Shown here piece by piece: positions 1-6,382 of a stretch of 11,496 bases of DNA. Made by a program: the position numbers and the translations under genes. Positions within the stretch are counted from its first letter, which is position 1; each line of letters begins with the position of its first letter. The notes under the pieces are model-generated. The model did not search any database and was not told where the DNA came from. It saw only the letters and a list, made by a program, of their open reading frames with translations. The stretch covers positions 1 to 11,496 of the forward strand of contig NJEJ01000020.1 of the NCBI GenBank assembly GCA_002255025.1. The letters are read 5' to 3'. This DNA comes from Candidatus Bathyarchaeota archaeon ex4484_135 (lineage in GTDB: Archaea; Thermoproteota; Bathyarchaeia; EX4484-135).

Positions 1-774
1 GCAGGCAATATAGCCTACTCCCTCATGCCCGGGACAGGCCTTTCTAAGCCCATAGCTTTGTCGGCCCTGGCTTTCTCCCTATCGGCCCTGACCTCCATGT
101 TCCTAGTAAGCCCGAGCTTAACGGCCGGGAAGAGCAGGCGTGCTAAGGCCCGGAACCGCTCTAGCATCATCAGAACTAGGCCTGAGGGCAGCTGCCTTCT
201 GGCCTGGATATCCCTCATGGTGTTCGGGAGCAGGGCATTTGCCTCCCTGCTGACCGGAGATGTGATTTACGTTTATCTAAGCGAGGCCCTCGGGATAAGC
301 CCTTCCTTAGCCAGTGCTCTCGTGGGTTTCGGGAGCTTGGTAGGCCTATTAGCCAGCATGGCGATTTCCTGGGTAGCGGACAAAAAGGACGATAGACTGG
401 CCCTCTCCCTGGCCGTGGGGCTGTCATCGGCAGGTGCCCTCATGACCGCCATCAGGCATGCCGCCTTAGGCGTGGCTGGGTTCCTCCTACTGGCCATGGG
501 CGTGGTTAGCTTAATGCCCTTGGTCAGGAGACTCGTCATGACCTACCAACGCAGGAGGGGCCTCGCCTTGGGCGTGGTAGGTGCGGTCGGGAACGTGGGC
601 ACGGCCTCGAGCTCCGTGTTATTTGGCGGCTCGCTCCAGCTCATGGGGACCTCGACGGTAGCCGTGCTCGGCCTCGAGTTCGTGAAGGCCGTATTGGTCG
701 TTTCGCTAGCCCTCCTCGCGGTCGTATTTATCTCCGTCGTGAAGGTAAGGAGGGCACTAGGCCTCATACGATGA
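1..774 (+). CDS. MFS-type transporter, C-terminal part (5' end outside window)
   Basis: The frame is open from base 1, so this is a gene cut by the window edge; 257 residues are visible and the ATG at 25 is internal. Hydropathy by eye gives about seven membrane segments, near visible residues 16-38, 64-93, 101-126, 132-150, 153-178, 187-212 and 223-246. A basic loop at 44-61 (KSRRAKARNRSS) looks like the long central cytoplasmic loop of major facilitator permeases, placing the last six helices after it. The short loop WVADKKDDR (124-132) resembles the conserved MFS loop G-x-x-x-D-R-x-G-R-R between helices 8 and 9. Substrate cannot be told. The gene converges with nikR and overlaps its 3' end by 11 nt, which hints at but does not prove a metal link. 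Assignment as an MFS-like permease is fairly sure; an oxalate/formate-type antiporter subfamily is possible. Confidence 0.72.
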   Translation, partial: AGNIAYSLMPGTGLSKPIALSALAFSLSALTSMFLVSPSLTAGKSRRAKARNRSSIIRTRPEGSCLLAWISLMVFGSRAFASLLTGDVIYVYLSEALGISPSLASALVGFGSLVGLLASMAISWVADKKDDRLALSLAVGLSSAGALMTAIRHAALGVAGFLLLAMGVVSLMPLVRRLVMTYQRRRGLALGVVGAVGNVGTASSSVLFGGSLQLMGTSTVAVLGLEFVKAVLVVSLALLAVVFISVVKVRRALGLIR

Positions 775-1165
775 CTACCTTGAGGGCCCTGACGCCCTTC
801 CTAGTCCTCAGGGCGTTCGCCAAGGACCTTATCCTAGCCACATCTCCCCTGACCGTTATGACCTCAAGACATTCTTCTTCCGTCAGGTGGACGTGCATGG
901 TAGCTACTATGAGCTCGTCGTGCTCGTGCTGTATCTCCAATAGCTCTTGGACCAAGCCGGGCTTCCTATGGACATATAGCATGATTATGGCACCGCTGGC
1001 CTCGCCCGAGAGGGCCTTAAGTTCCTTGAACTCGGCCAGGAAGGACTTCATGGCATCTTGAACTGCCTTGGAGCGGTTAGGGTATCCCATCTTCATTATG
1101 GCATCATCGAACTCGGCCAGCAGGTCGGAAGGAATGGAAATGCAGACCCGTTCTAGCTTGCCCAT
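764..1165 (-). CDS. nikR: NikR-family nickel-responsive transcriptional regulator
   Basis: A 133-residue protein matching the whole NikR family in length and order: an N-terminal ribbon-helix-helix DNA-binding domain (about residues 4-46, with the strand ERVCISIPSDLL) and a C-terminal ACT-like metal-binding domain (about 57-133). The four nickel ligands known from E. coli NikR (His76, His87, His89, Cys95) are all present here as His80, His91, His93 and Cys99 within QHEHDEL...MHVHLTEEEC. NikR tetramers bind operator DNA when loaded with nickel and usually repress nickel uptake. The ATG at 1165 is only about 28 nt from a TATA-like element shared with the divergent gene at 1222, so the mRNA is probably leaderless. 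The convergent transporter and the divergent metallo-hydrolase are possible but unproven targets. Confidence 0.93.
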   Translation of the reverse strand: MGKLERVCISIPSDLLAEFDDAIMKMGYPNRSKAVQDAMKSFLAEFKELKALSGEASGAIIMLYVHRKPGLVQELLEIQHEHDELIVATMHVHLTEEECLEVITVRGDVARIRSLANALRTRKGVRALKVVIV

Positions 1166-1186
1166 GCCACGCTACCTCAGCATGGG

Positions 1187-1199
1187 AGTTTTTAATACT
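1187..1199. promoter_or_regulatory. Shared TATA element between nikR and the UPF0282 gene
   Basis: The AT-rich core AGTTTTTAATACT is the only such stretch in the 56-bp gap between two divergent start codons. Its centre (about 1193) lies 28 nt from the nikR ATG (1165) and 29 nt from the ATG at 1222, the spacing expected if each strand uses it as a TATA box for a leaderless transcript. A NikR operator here would control both genes, but I see no convincing inverted repeat. Confidence 0.55.
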
Positions 1200-1221
1200 T
1201 GCCCCTGGGACCCGATGTCGG

Positions 1222-2331
1222 ATGGAAACGGGCCTGCTGAGGGCGGGAGACATAGAAGTCCGCTTGCTCTGGTTCGACAGCCTCGGGGCCAAGAGCAGCT
1301 CGATATTGGTCCGGACACCCGACCTGGCCGTGTTGATTGACCCTGGTGCAGCAGCCATGCAGCCCAGCTACCCGCTCCCAGCACAAGAGAAGGCCGAGCT
1401 GAAGGCTAAGGCCCTGGAGGTCATAAGCAAGGCCTCGCGGAAGGCAGACGCCATAATCATAACACATTACCACCACGACCACTACATGAGGTTCGACCAA
1501 GGGCCCTTCGCGAAGGCCGTTTACGAGGGCAAGCTGATATGGGCCAAGGACCCCAACCGGTACATCAATAAGTCCCAGTGGAAGAGGGCCAGGGACTTCT
1601 ACGGCCGCATGTGCGAGGAAATGGGTCATTTTAGGCTCGAGGAAGTCCTCAGACCGCCGAGTCAAACCGATTTCAGCGACCCAGTTGAGAAGCTGAGGCT
1701 GGCACTAAATAAGGACTTCGGGGATTACCAGGCCAAGAGGGAAGAACTGCTCCTCAAGGGCCGCTCTTGGTTCCAAAAGCTGGCCAAGGGGCTGTGGGCC
1801 AGAAGACCTTGGATACCGGATTTAGAGCTGGGCAGGACCCGCGTGGAATTCGTTGATGGCCAGGAGAGGGAGGTAGGGCACACAGCCCTGAGGTTCGTGG
1901 GGCCATTCTTCCACGGCGTAGAATACGACCGGGTGGGCTGGGTCTTCTCCCTCGTGGTGGAGAGAGACGGGGCTAAGCTCCTGTACAGCTCAGACCTCCA
2001 GGGGCCCGTGATAGAGGATTATGCAGAGTGGATAATATCTGAGGACCCTGACCTGCTCATCTTGGACGGGCCGCCGACCTACTTGCTCGGCTACATGTTC
2101 AACAGGACAAACCTGTCCAGGGCCGTGGAGAACATCTGCCGCATAATAAGGGCCGTTAGGGCAGACCCGATAATATTGGACCACCATCTCTTGAGGGACG
2201 TGAGGTATGCCCAGAGGATAAGGCGGGTCTACGCGGTGGCCCGTGAGACCGGCAAGGCGGTCCTGACGGCCGCAGAACTCATGGGCGAGGAACCCATGAT
2301 CCTCAGGGCGGCCTCCGGCAGGCTGAAGTAG
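1222..2331 (+). CDS. UPF0282-like metallo-beta-lactamase-fold hydrolase
   Basis: A 369-residue protein with a metallo-beta-lactamase fold. The signature T-H-x-H-x-D-H is at residues 81-87 (THYHHDH), with metal ligands His82, His84, Asp86 and His87. Later ligand-type motifs follow in order: GHTALRF (about 218-224), HGVEYDRVGW, SSDLQGP and LDHHLLRD near the C-terminus. The N-terminal pattern (WFDSLGAKSSS, then a VLIDPG strand) and the lysine-rich NRYINKSQWKRAR segment agree with the archaeal UPF0282 family, whose substrate is not known. Start at ATG 1222 has no Shine-Dalgarno but lies about 29 nt from a TATA element, fitting a leaderless mRNA. It is divergent from nikR. Fold and metal dependence are near certain; the reaction is unknown and RNase or phosphodiesterase activity would be guesswork. 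Confidence 0.85.
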   Translation: METGLLRAGDIEVRLLWFDSLGAKSSSILVRTPDLAVLIDPGAAAMQPSYPLPAQEKAELKAKALEVISKASRKADAIIITHYHHDHYMRFDQGPFAKAVYEGKLIWAKDPNRYINKSQWKRARDFYGRMCEEMGHFRLEEVLRPPSQTDFSDPVEKLRLALNKDFGDYQAKREELLLKGRSWFQKLAKGLWARRPWIPDLELGRTRVEFVDGQEREVGHTALRFVGPFFHGVEYDRVGWVFSLVVERDGAKLLYSSDLQGPVIEDYAEWIISEDPDLLILDGPPTYLLGYMFNRTNLSRAVENICRIIRAVRADPIILDHHLLRDVRYAQRIRRVYAVARETGKAVLTAAELMGEEPMILRAASGRLK

Positions 2332-2333
2332 TC

Positions 2334-2463
2334 CTACTTGAGTCTTCGCCGCTCACGCCTACGAGCCCTCAGCCTCTCATACGTCTCAAGCCAGCCTCAC
2401 CAACCGGACCAGCTTGGGCAACTTGGCCTTCCTGAGCCGCCCCAGCCTCCTCCCACGGTAAAT
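2334..2463 (-). other. Purine-rich antisense stretch with short Arg-rich reading frames, possibly a broken small gene
   Basis: This is most of the 185-200 bp gap between the UPF0282 gene and aIF2 gamma. Read on the minus strand it is purine-rich like the coding strands of this window. One frame (2463-2386) gives a basic peptide (RRLGRLRKAKLPKLVRLVRLA, stop) and the next frame gives a basic tail (ETYERLRARRRERRRLK, stop at 2334). Joined by a single frameshift they would make a small, very basic protein like those of ribosomes, but no ATG, GTG or TTG starts the first frame. It could be a decayed gene, an RNA, or chance. No confident call. Confidence 0.15.
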
Positions 2464-2472
2464 GCGGTCCGG

Positions 2473-2508
2473 GTTTTTTATGTCCTCTCGTCCGCATAGA
2501 GCTTATAC
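2473..2508 (+). promoter_or_regulatory. Promoter region of aIF2 gamma
   Basis: Two AT-rich elements lie upstream of the gene. CTTATAC at 2502-2508 is about 25-28 nt from the GTG-ATG at 2529-2534 and would give a leaderless mRNA. TTTTTTATG at 2474-2482 would instead give a leader of about 30 nt, or on the opposite strand (ATAAAAAA) could drive minus-strand transcription of the gap. The first option resembles the CTTATTA boxes ahead of the small RNAs at 10850 and 11048. Confidence 0.45.
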
Positions 2509-2531
2509 TGTCCCTGGTGCCCCCTGCCGTG

Positions 2532-3755
2532 ATGAGCGTCCAACTGCCCAAGCAACCAGAGGTCAACATAGGCATGGTGGGCCACGTGGACCACGGCAAG
2601 ACCACAATAGTAGAGGCCATAACGGGCGTCTGGGCCGCCCGGCACAGCGAGGAGCTCAGGCGTGGCATCACGATAAAGCTCGGCTACGCGGACGCACCCG
2701 TCTACAAGTGCCCCGTCTGTGAGGAGCCAGCCAACTACTCCACGAGTCCCGTTTGCCCACACTGTGGGGCCGAGACGGAGTTCCAGAGGGGCCTGAGCTT
2801 CGTGGATGCCCCGGGCCATGAGGCCCTTATGGCCACCATGTTGTCCGGAGCTGCCGTCATGGACGGGGCCGTCCTGGTCATAGCCGCCGACGAGCCCTGC
2901 CCACAGCCCCAGACCCGCGAGCACCTGGCGGCCATAGAGATCATGGGCGTGAAGAACATAGTGATAGCCCAGAACAAGATAGACGTGGTGAGCAAGGAGA
3001 GGGCCCTTGAGAGCTACCAGGAGATACTGAAGTTCATAGAAGGCACCATAGCGGAAGGGGCCCCGATAATACCCATATCGGCCCAGAGGAAGGTCAACAT
3101 AGATGCCCTATTATGGGCCATAGAAAGGCACATACCGACCCCCAAGAGGGACCCGGCAAAGCCGCCACGCATGTACGTCGTCCGTTCCTTCGATGTCAAC
3201 AAGCCCGGCACGCCCGCCCACAAGCTCGTGGGAGGCGTCATCGGTGGCACTATAATACAGGGCAAGTTCAAGGTCGGCGATGAGATAGAGATAAGGCCCG
3301 GCGTAAAGGTAGGCAAGAAATACGAGCCCTTGTTCACCACCATAACGAGCCTCCACGCGGGCGGCAGGCCCGTTGAGGAAGCTACCTGCGGCGGCCTGGT
3401 GGGCGTTGGGACCGAACTCGACCCCTCACTGACGAAGGCAGATGGCTTAATGGGCAGCGTGGTCGGGAAGCCCAGGACCCTGCCGCCGGTGTGGGACCAC
3501 ATGACGCTTGAGGTGACGTTGTTCGAGAGGGCCATAGGCACGAAGGACATGGTGAAGGTAGAGGCCATAAAGAAGGGGGAGGCCCTCCTGTTAGACGTAG
3601 GCACGGCCGTCACGGCCGGAGTTGTAACAGCTGCCTCAGGCAACAGGGTCGAGCTGAAGCTCAGCAGGCCCGTCTGTGCGGAGGAAGGAGCCAGGGTGGC
3701 CTTGAGCAGGCGGATAGGCAGATGGAGGCTCATAGGGTACGGCATAATAAGCTGA
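2532..3755 (+). CDS. eif2g: Translation initiation factor aIF2, gamma subunit
   Basis: The GTP-binding core of the archaeal aIF2 heterotrimer, which brings methionyl initiator tRNA to the small ribosomal subunit. With the ATG at 2532 the protein has 407 residues, usual for the family. The G domain shows the P-loop GHVDHGKT (17-24), switch region HSEELRRGITIKLGYAD (38-54), DAPGHE (92-97), NKID (148-151) and SAQ. A zinc knuckle typical of the gamma subunit is inserted at Cys60, Cys63, Cys75 and Cys78. Two beta-barrel domains follow. In-frame GTG codons at 2517 and 2529 are possible alternative starts; 2532 is preferred because homologues begin a few residues before PEVNIG and because of the TATA spacing. 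The gene stands alone and converges with the coiled-coil gene, with 2 nt between stop codons. Confidence 0.97.
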   Translation: MSVQLPKQPEVNIGMVGHVDHGKTTIVEAITGVWAARHSEELRRGITIKLGYADAPVYKCPVCEEPANYSTSPVCPHCGAETEFQRGLSFVDAPGHEALMATMLSGAAVMDGAVLVIAADEPCPQPQTREHLAAIEIMGVKNIVIAQNKIDVVSKERALESYQEILKFIEGTIAEGAPIIPISAQRKVNIDALLWAIERHIPTPKRDPAKPPRMYVVRSFDVNKPGTPAHKLVGGVIGGTIIQGKFKVGDEIEIRPGVKVGKKYEPLFTTITSLHAGGRPVEEATCGGLVGVGTELDPSLTKADGLMGSVVGKPRTLPPVWDHMTLEVTLFERAIGTKDMVKVEAIKKGEALLLDVGTAVTAGVVTAASGNRVELKLSRPVCAEEGARVALSRRIGRWRLIGYGIIS

Positions 3756-3757
3756 GT

Positions 3758-4990
3758 TCAGGCCCTCAGGACGACCCTCACTTCCTCGCCAGATATCTCC
3801 TCCAACAGGCCCGATAGGGCCTCAAGTTCTTCCTCAAGCTTCCTCTTTAGGGACTTCTGTTTAGCCTTGAGGGAGCTCATCCGGGCCTCTAGCATGCCTG
3901 CCTTCTTCTCCAGCTCTGATACGCGTGTCTCAAGGGCCTTTAGCTCCTTAAGGGCCTTCTTGACCTCCTCGGAGCTCTTCACGGACTCGAAATCGCCTAC
4001 GGCCTTCCTGCACTTAGATTGCAGCTGGGTTAGAGAGCCGGACAAGGCTCCTTTAAGCCACCTCCTCAGCTTCTCGGCCTTGCTCGGCTTGAGGGCCAAA
4101 ATACCTCGGTCGACGGCTTCTCCTACCTTGGCCAAGAGAGACCTCAAGACCGGATAGCCTTCCTCCTCACCTGCCAGGGCCAAGAGAGGGTCAGATAGGT
4201 AGGCCTCAAGGGCCTGCCGCTCCTCCTGGCTGAGGGCCACTAGGCCAGATTGGGCCCTGAGCTTGACCAGGGCCTTCCAGGCATGCCTGAACTCCGTCCT
4301 GACTTCTATCCTGAGGTTTTCGAGCAATTTTCTAGCTTCCTCAAGCCTCGACATGATCTCCGATTTCTCGAGTTCTTTCTTGGCCTCAAGGAGCCTGGAT
4401 AGTTCTTCTTCTATTTTCTCCCGCTCGATGGACAGGGCACTTACCTCGCCCTCGAGGGCCCTGAGGTCTGAGGACAATTTCTCTATCTTCGATATGGCTG
4501 AGCTGACCTCGTCCTTCAGCTCGAGAGGCTTGCACTTCGCCACTAGGGCATCTATATCCCTGACTATGGACCCTATCTTACGCCAGGCACCTTTCAGCTT
4601 CCTCCTGGCCATTATCATGTAAGGGTCCATCTTGGCCAGTAAGCCCGACCACTCCCTCCCTATGGTGTTGTAAACGCGGGCCAGGTCCTTCTGGAAGGCC
4701 GTCATGGAGCTGACTGATATATCAGATGGCATCTTAACGGCATCTAATATGCCGGTTATCAGCCTGTAAAACCTGAGGGCTGCTTTCCCAGGCCCGTGCT
4801 TCCTATGGTCCTTGTCCGATAGGTATTTCTCGCCTTCCTCCTTGATCTTCTTACAGGCGTCCTGCACGTCCTTCAGGGCCTTCTCGGCGTCCTTAAGCAG
4901 GGATTTCCACTCCTTCCTCAGAGGCCTCATGGCCGATTCGAGTCTGGAATCAAGCCACTTTGGCACGTCGTCCAGGGCCAGCTCTATCAA
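3758..4990 (-). CDS. Long coiled-coil protein of unknown function
   Basis: A 410-residue, Lys/Glu/Leu-rich protein that I cannot assign to a function. Two heptad-like coiled-coil stretches are visible, about residues 155-230 (KIEKLSSDLRALEGEV, then REKIEEELSRLLEAKKEL) and 335-400 (EEVKKALKELKALETRVSEL). They flank a compact central helical segment at about 231-330 that includes the less repetitive EAYLSDPLLALAGEEEGYP. The N-terminal 150 residues are also helical and basic. There is no Walker A or B motif, signal peptide or membrane helix, so it is not a full SMC, Rad50 or SbcC ATPase, although automatic annotation may name it so. The start is a TTG at 4990, about 36 nt from a TATA-like element; the first ATG in frame (residue 21, position 4930) is the alternative. 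It converges closely with aIF2 gamma and lies alone in its transcription unit. Confidence 0.85.
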   Translation of the reverse strand: MIELALDDVPKWLDSRLESAMRPLRKEWKSLLKDAEKALKDVQDACKKIKEEGEKYLSDKDHRKHGPGKAALRFYRLITGILDAVKMPSDISVSSMTAFQKDLARVYNTIGREWSGLLAKMDPYMIMARRKLKGAWRKIGSIVRDIDALVAKCKPLELKDEVSSAISKIEKLSSDLRALEGEVSALSIEREKIEEELSRLLEAKKELEKSEIMSRLEEARKLLENLRIEVRTEFRHAWKALVKLRAQSGLVALSQEERQALEAYLSDPLLALAGEEEGYPVLRSLLAKVGEAVDRGILALKPSKAEKLRRWLKGALSGSLTQLQSKCRKAVGDFESVKSSEEVKKALKELKALETRVSELEKKAGMLEARMSSLKAKQKSLKRKLEEELEALSGLLEEISGEEVRVVLRA

Positions 4991-5020
4991 TACTGAGCCC
5001 TTACTGAGTTAGGCGTGAAA

Positions 5021-5031
5021 CCTTAAGTATC
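5021..5031 (-). promoter_or_regulatory. TATA-like element for the coiled-coil gene
   Basis: On the minus strand the element reads GATACTTAAGG, centred about 36 nt upstream of the TTG start at 4990 in the short gap between the two minus-strand genes. It would give a leader of about 10 nt. It suggests the coiled-coil gene is transcribed on its own rather than only from the promoter of the membrane protein gene. Confidence 0.4.
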
Positions 5032-5041
5032 TTACGGGCCA

Positions 5042-5395
5042 TCAGCTCGAGAACTCCTCCCGCCGGTATATGGCGTAGGCCAGCGAGGCCAACAGCAGGC
5101 CTATGGAGGCCGATAAGCCCGTTATGAGCAAGTAGGCCTCAAGGGCCTTGCCAAACATAGCCACGACGGCGTAGACCGTCATACTCGAGAAGACGAGGCC
5201 CATGGAGGCCAGGATGCCCACGGCCCACGGGCACCAGCCCCTGGCCCTGAGGAAGCCGTAGCAAACGGCCAAGTGGAGCACCACCATCATGGATACGTGG
5301 ACCATGTAGGGGCTCTGGAGCACCAGGGCGGACGTGAGACCGCCCGCCAGGCAGGCGTTCCCCAGGGCCAGGGCCTTCCTCGCCATCTCGCCCAT
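5042..5395 (-). CDS. Small four-helix membrane protein, unknown
   Basis: A 117-residue hydrophobic protein when read from the ATG at 5395. About four membrane helices can be seen, near residues 7-27, 29-50, 55-80 and 86-110, and the C-terminus is charged (YRREEFSS). I recognise no family motif and cannot propose a function. A GTG at 5443 would add 16 residues (MRIPFKPCLVERAGGK), but those codons run across the AT-rich element that appears to be the promoter, so the shorter form is preferred. It is divergent from the agmatinase gene. Confidence 0.68.
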   Translation of the reverse strand: MGEMARKALALGNACLAGGLTSALVLQSPYMVHVSMMVVLHLAVCYGFLRARGWCPWAVGILASMGLVFSSMTVYAVVAMFGKALEAYLLITGLSASIGLLLASLAYAIYRREEFSS

Positions 5396-5422
5396 CTTGC
5401 CACCGGCCCGCTCTACAAGGCA

Positions 5423-5435
5423 CGGCTTAAAAGGG
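5423..5435. promoter_or_regulatory. Shared TATA element between the membrane protein gene and agmatinase
   Basis: CGGCTTAAAAGGG is the sole AT-rich stretch in the gap. Its centre (about 5429) is 29 nt from the agmatinase ATG (5458) and 34 nt from the ATG at 5395 on the other strand, so both mRNAs could start within a few bases of their start codons. Confidence 0.5.
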
Positions 5436-5457
5436 ATTCGCACCGCTACGTGAGTGA

Positions 5458-6351
5458 ATGTCCCTGAGGGAGTTGTTCACGAGCCCGGCAGGCAGGTTCC
5501 TCTCGTCCGAGAGGACGCTCGATGAGGCTGAGTGGGCCTTCTTGGGCGTCCCTCTGGACGTGAGCAGCACCTTCAGGCCCGGCTCTAGGTCGGCTCCCTT
5601 AGCCGTGAGGAAGGCCTCCCTCGGTCTAGAGATAAGGAGCCTCATCACGGGCTCACGCCTGAACGCCCTGAGGATATGCGACATAGGGGACCTCCACATC
5701 ACGCTCGATGTAGAGGAAACGCTGCGGAAATTAGAAGCCGTGGTTGAGGAGCTAGTACGGGCCAGCAAGAAAGTAGCCGTCGTGGGAGGAGAACACACCA
5801 TAACGTTAGGTATCGTCCCGGGCCTCAAAAAGGCCCTTAGGATGCCTAAAGTCATCATATTCGATGCCCACTTAGACATGAGAGATGAGTTCCAGGGGGT
5901 GAGGATATGCCACGCCACCGTCGGCAGGAGGCTGACCGAGCTGGTCGGGCCGGATAGGATGGCCTTCTTGGGCGTCAGGGCCTGCTCGGACGAAGGGCTA
6001 GATTTCGCGAGGGAGAACGGCATAATGGTTATCACGTCCAGGGAGCTGAGGGCCAAGGGTGCCCGCGAGGTCATCCGCTCCCTCGAGCCCATCTTGGATC
6101 TAGAAGGACCCCTCCACATCAGCCTCGACATGGACGTGTTGGACCCGTCTTTCGCACCGGCTGTCCAGACACCAGAGCCCTTTGGCCTCGAGCCGGGCGA
6201 GCTGTTGGAGCTGCTCACGGCCTTGTGCCGTAGGGGCCTGACTTCATTCGATCTCGTGGAGATGGCACCGGATTACGATAACGGTCAGACGGCCATCCTG
6301 GCAGCCAGGCTCTTAGCAGAGGTCATGTGGGCGGGAAGCGGGCACGCTTAA
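5458..6351 (+). CDS. speB: Agmatinase-family ureohydrolase
   Basis: A 297-residue enzyme of the arginase/agmatinase family, which uses a two-manganese centre to release urea from a guanidino substrate. All six metal ligands are present: His113 in VVGGEHT, Asp136, His138 and Asp140 in DAHLD, and Asp224 and Asp226 in SLDMDVLDP. The C-terminal ELVEM-like strand (FDLVEMAPDYD) and the final helix also fit. Agmatinase rather than arginase is preferred because archaea make putrescine from arginine through agmatine, and because the next gene can handle a by-product of polyamine synthesis; substrate is not proven by sequence. The segment after SLDMDVLDP reads APAVQTPEPFGL, where many relatives have APG and GTPEPGG, so specificity may differ. 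The mRNA appears leaderless. The stop codon overlaps the promoter of the next gene. Confidence 0.9.
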   Translation: MSLRELFTSPAGRFLSSERTLDEAEWAFLGVPLDVSSTFRPGSRSAPLAVRKASLGLEIRSLITGSRLNALRICDIGDLHITLDVEETLRKLEAVVEELVRASKKVAVVGGEHTITLGIVPGLKKALRMPKVIIFDAHLDMRDEFQGVRICHATVGRRLTELVGPDRMAFLGVRACSDEGLDFARENGIMVITSRELRAKGAREVIRSLEPILDLEGPLHISLDMDVLDPSFAPAVQTPEPFGLEPGELLELLTALCRRGLTSFDLVEMAPDYDNGQTAILAARLLAEVMWAGSGHA

Positions 6352-6354
6352 TAC
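6345..6354 (+). promoter_or_regulatory. TATA-like element for the amidohydrolase gene
   Basis: CGCTTAATAC overlaps the stop codon of the agmatinase gene and is centred about 33 nt before the TTG start at 6383. Transcription would begin near 6375. The gene could also be read from the agmatinase mRNA, since a GAGGGG run lies just upstream of the start. Confidence 0.4.
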
Positions 6355-6382
6355 CATAAGGGCCGAGGGGGCGTGAGGGGCC

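Noticed and set aside
1160..1225. NikR operator (GTATGA-type inverted repeat) between nikR and the UPF0282 gene
   Set aside because: No inverted repeat of convincing length could be found by eye; only a short direct repeat TGGGA is present, which is not enough.
2332..2516. A C/D guide RNA or tRNA in the gap before aIF2 gamma
   Set aside because: CTGA followed by GCC occurs at 2443, but no stem-paired box C stands upstream on that strand, and no cloverleaf can be drawn.
3014..3745. Minus-strand open frame (243 codons) opposite aIF2 gamma
   Set aside because: Antisense of a conserved essential gene; no recognisable domain and no promoter.
5427..6218. Long minus-strand open frame (263 codons) opposite agmatinase
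   Set aside because: Serine-rich, low-complexity translation typical of the antisense of GC-rich genes, and it overlaps a gene with all catalytic residues intact.
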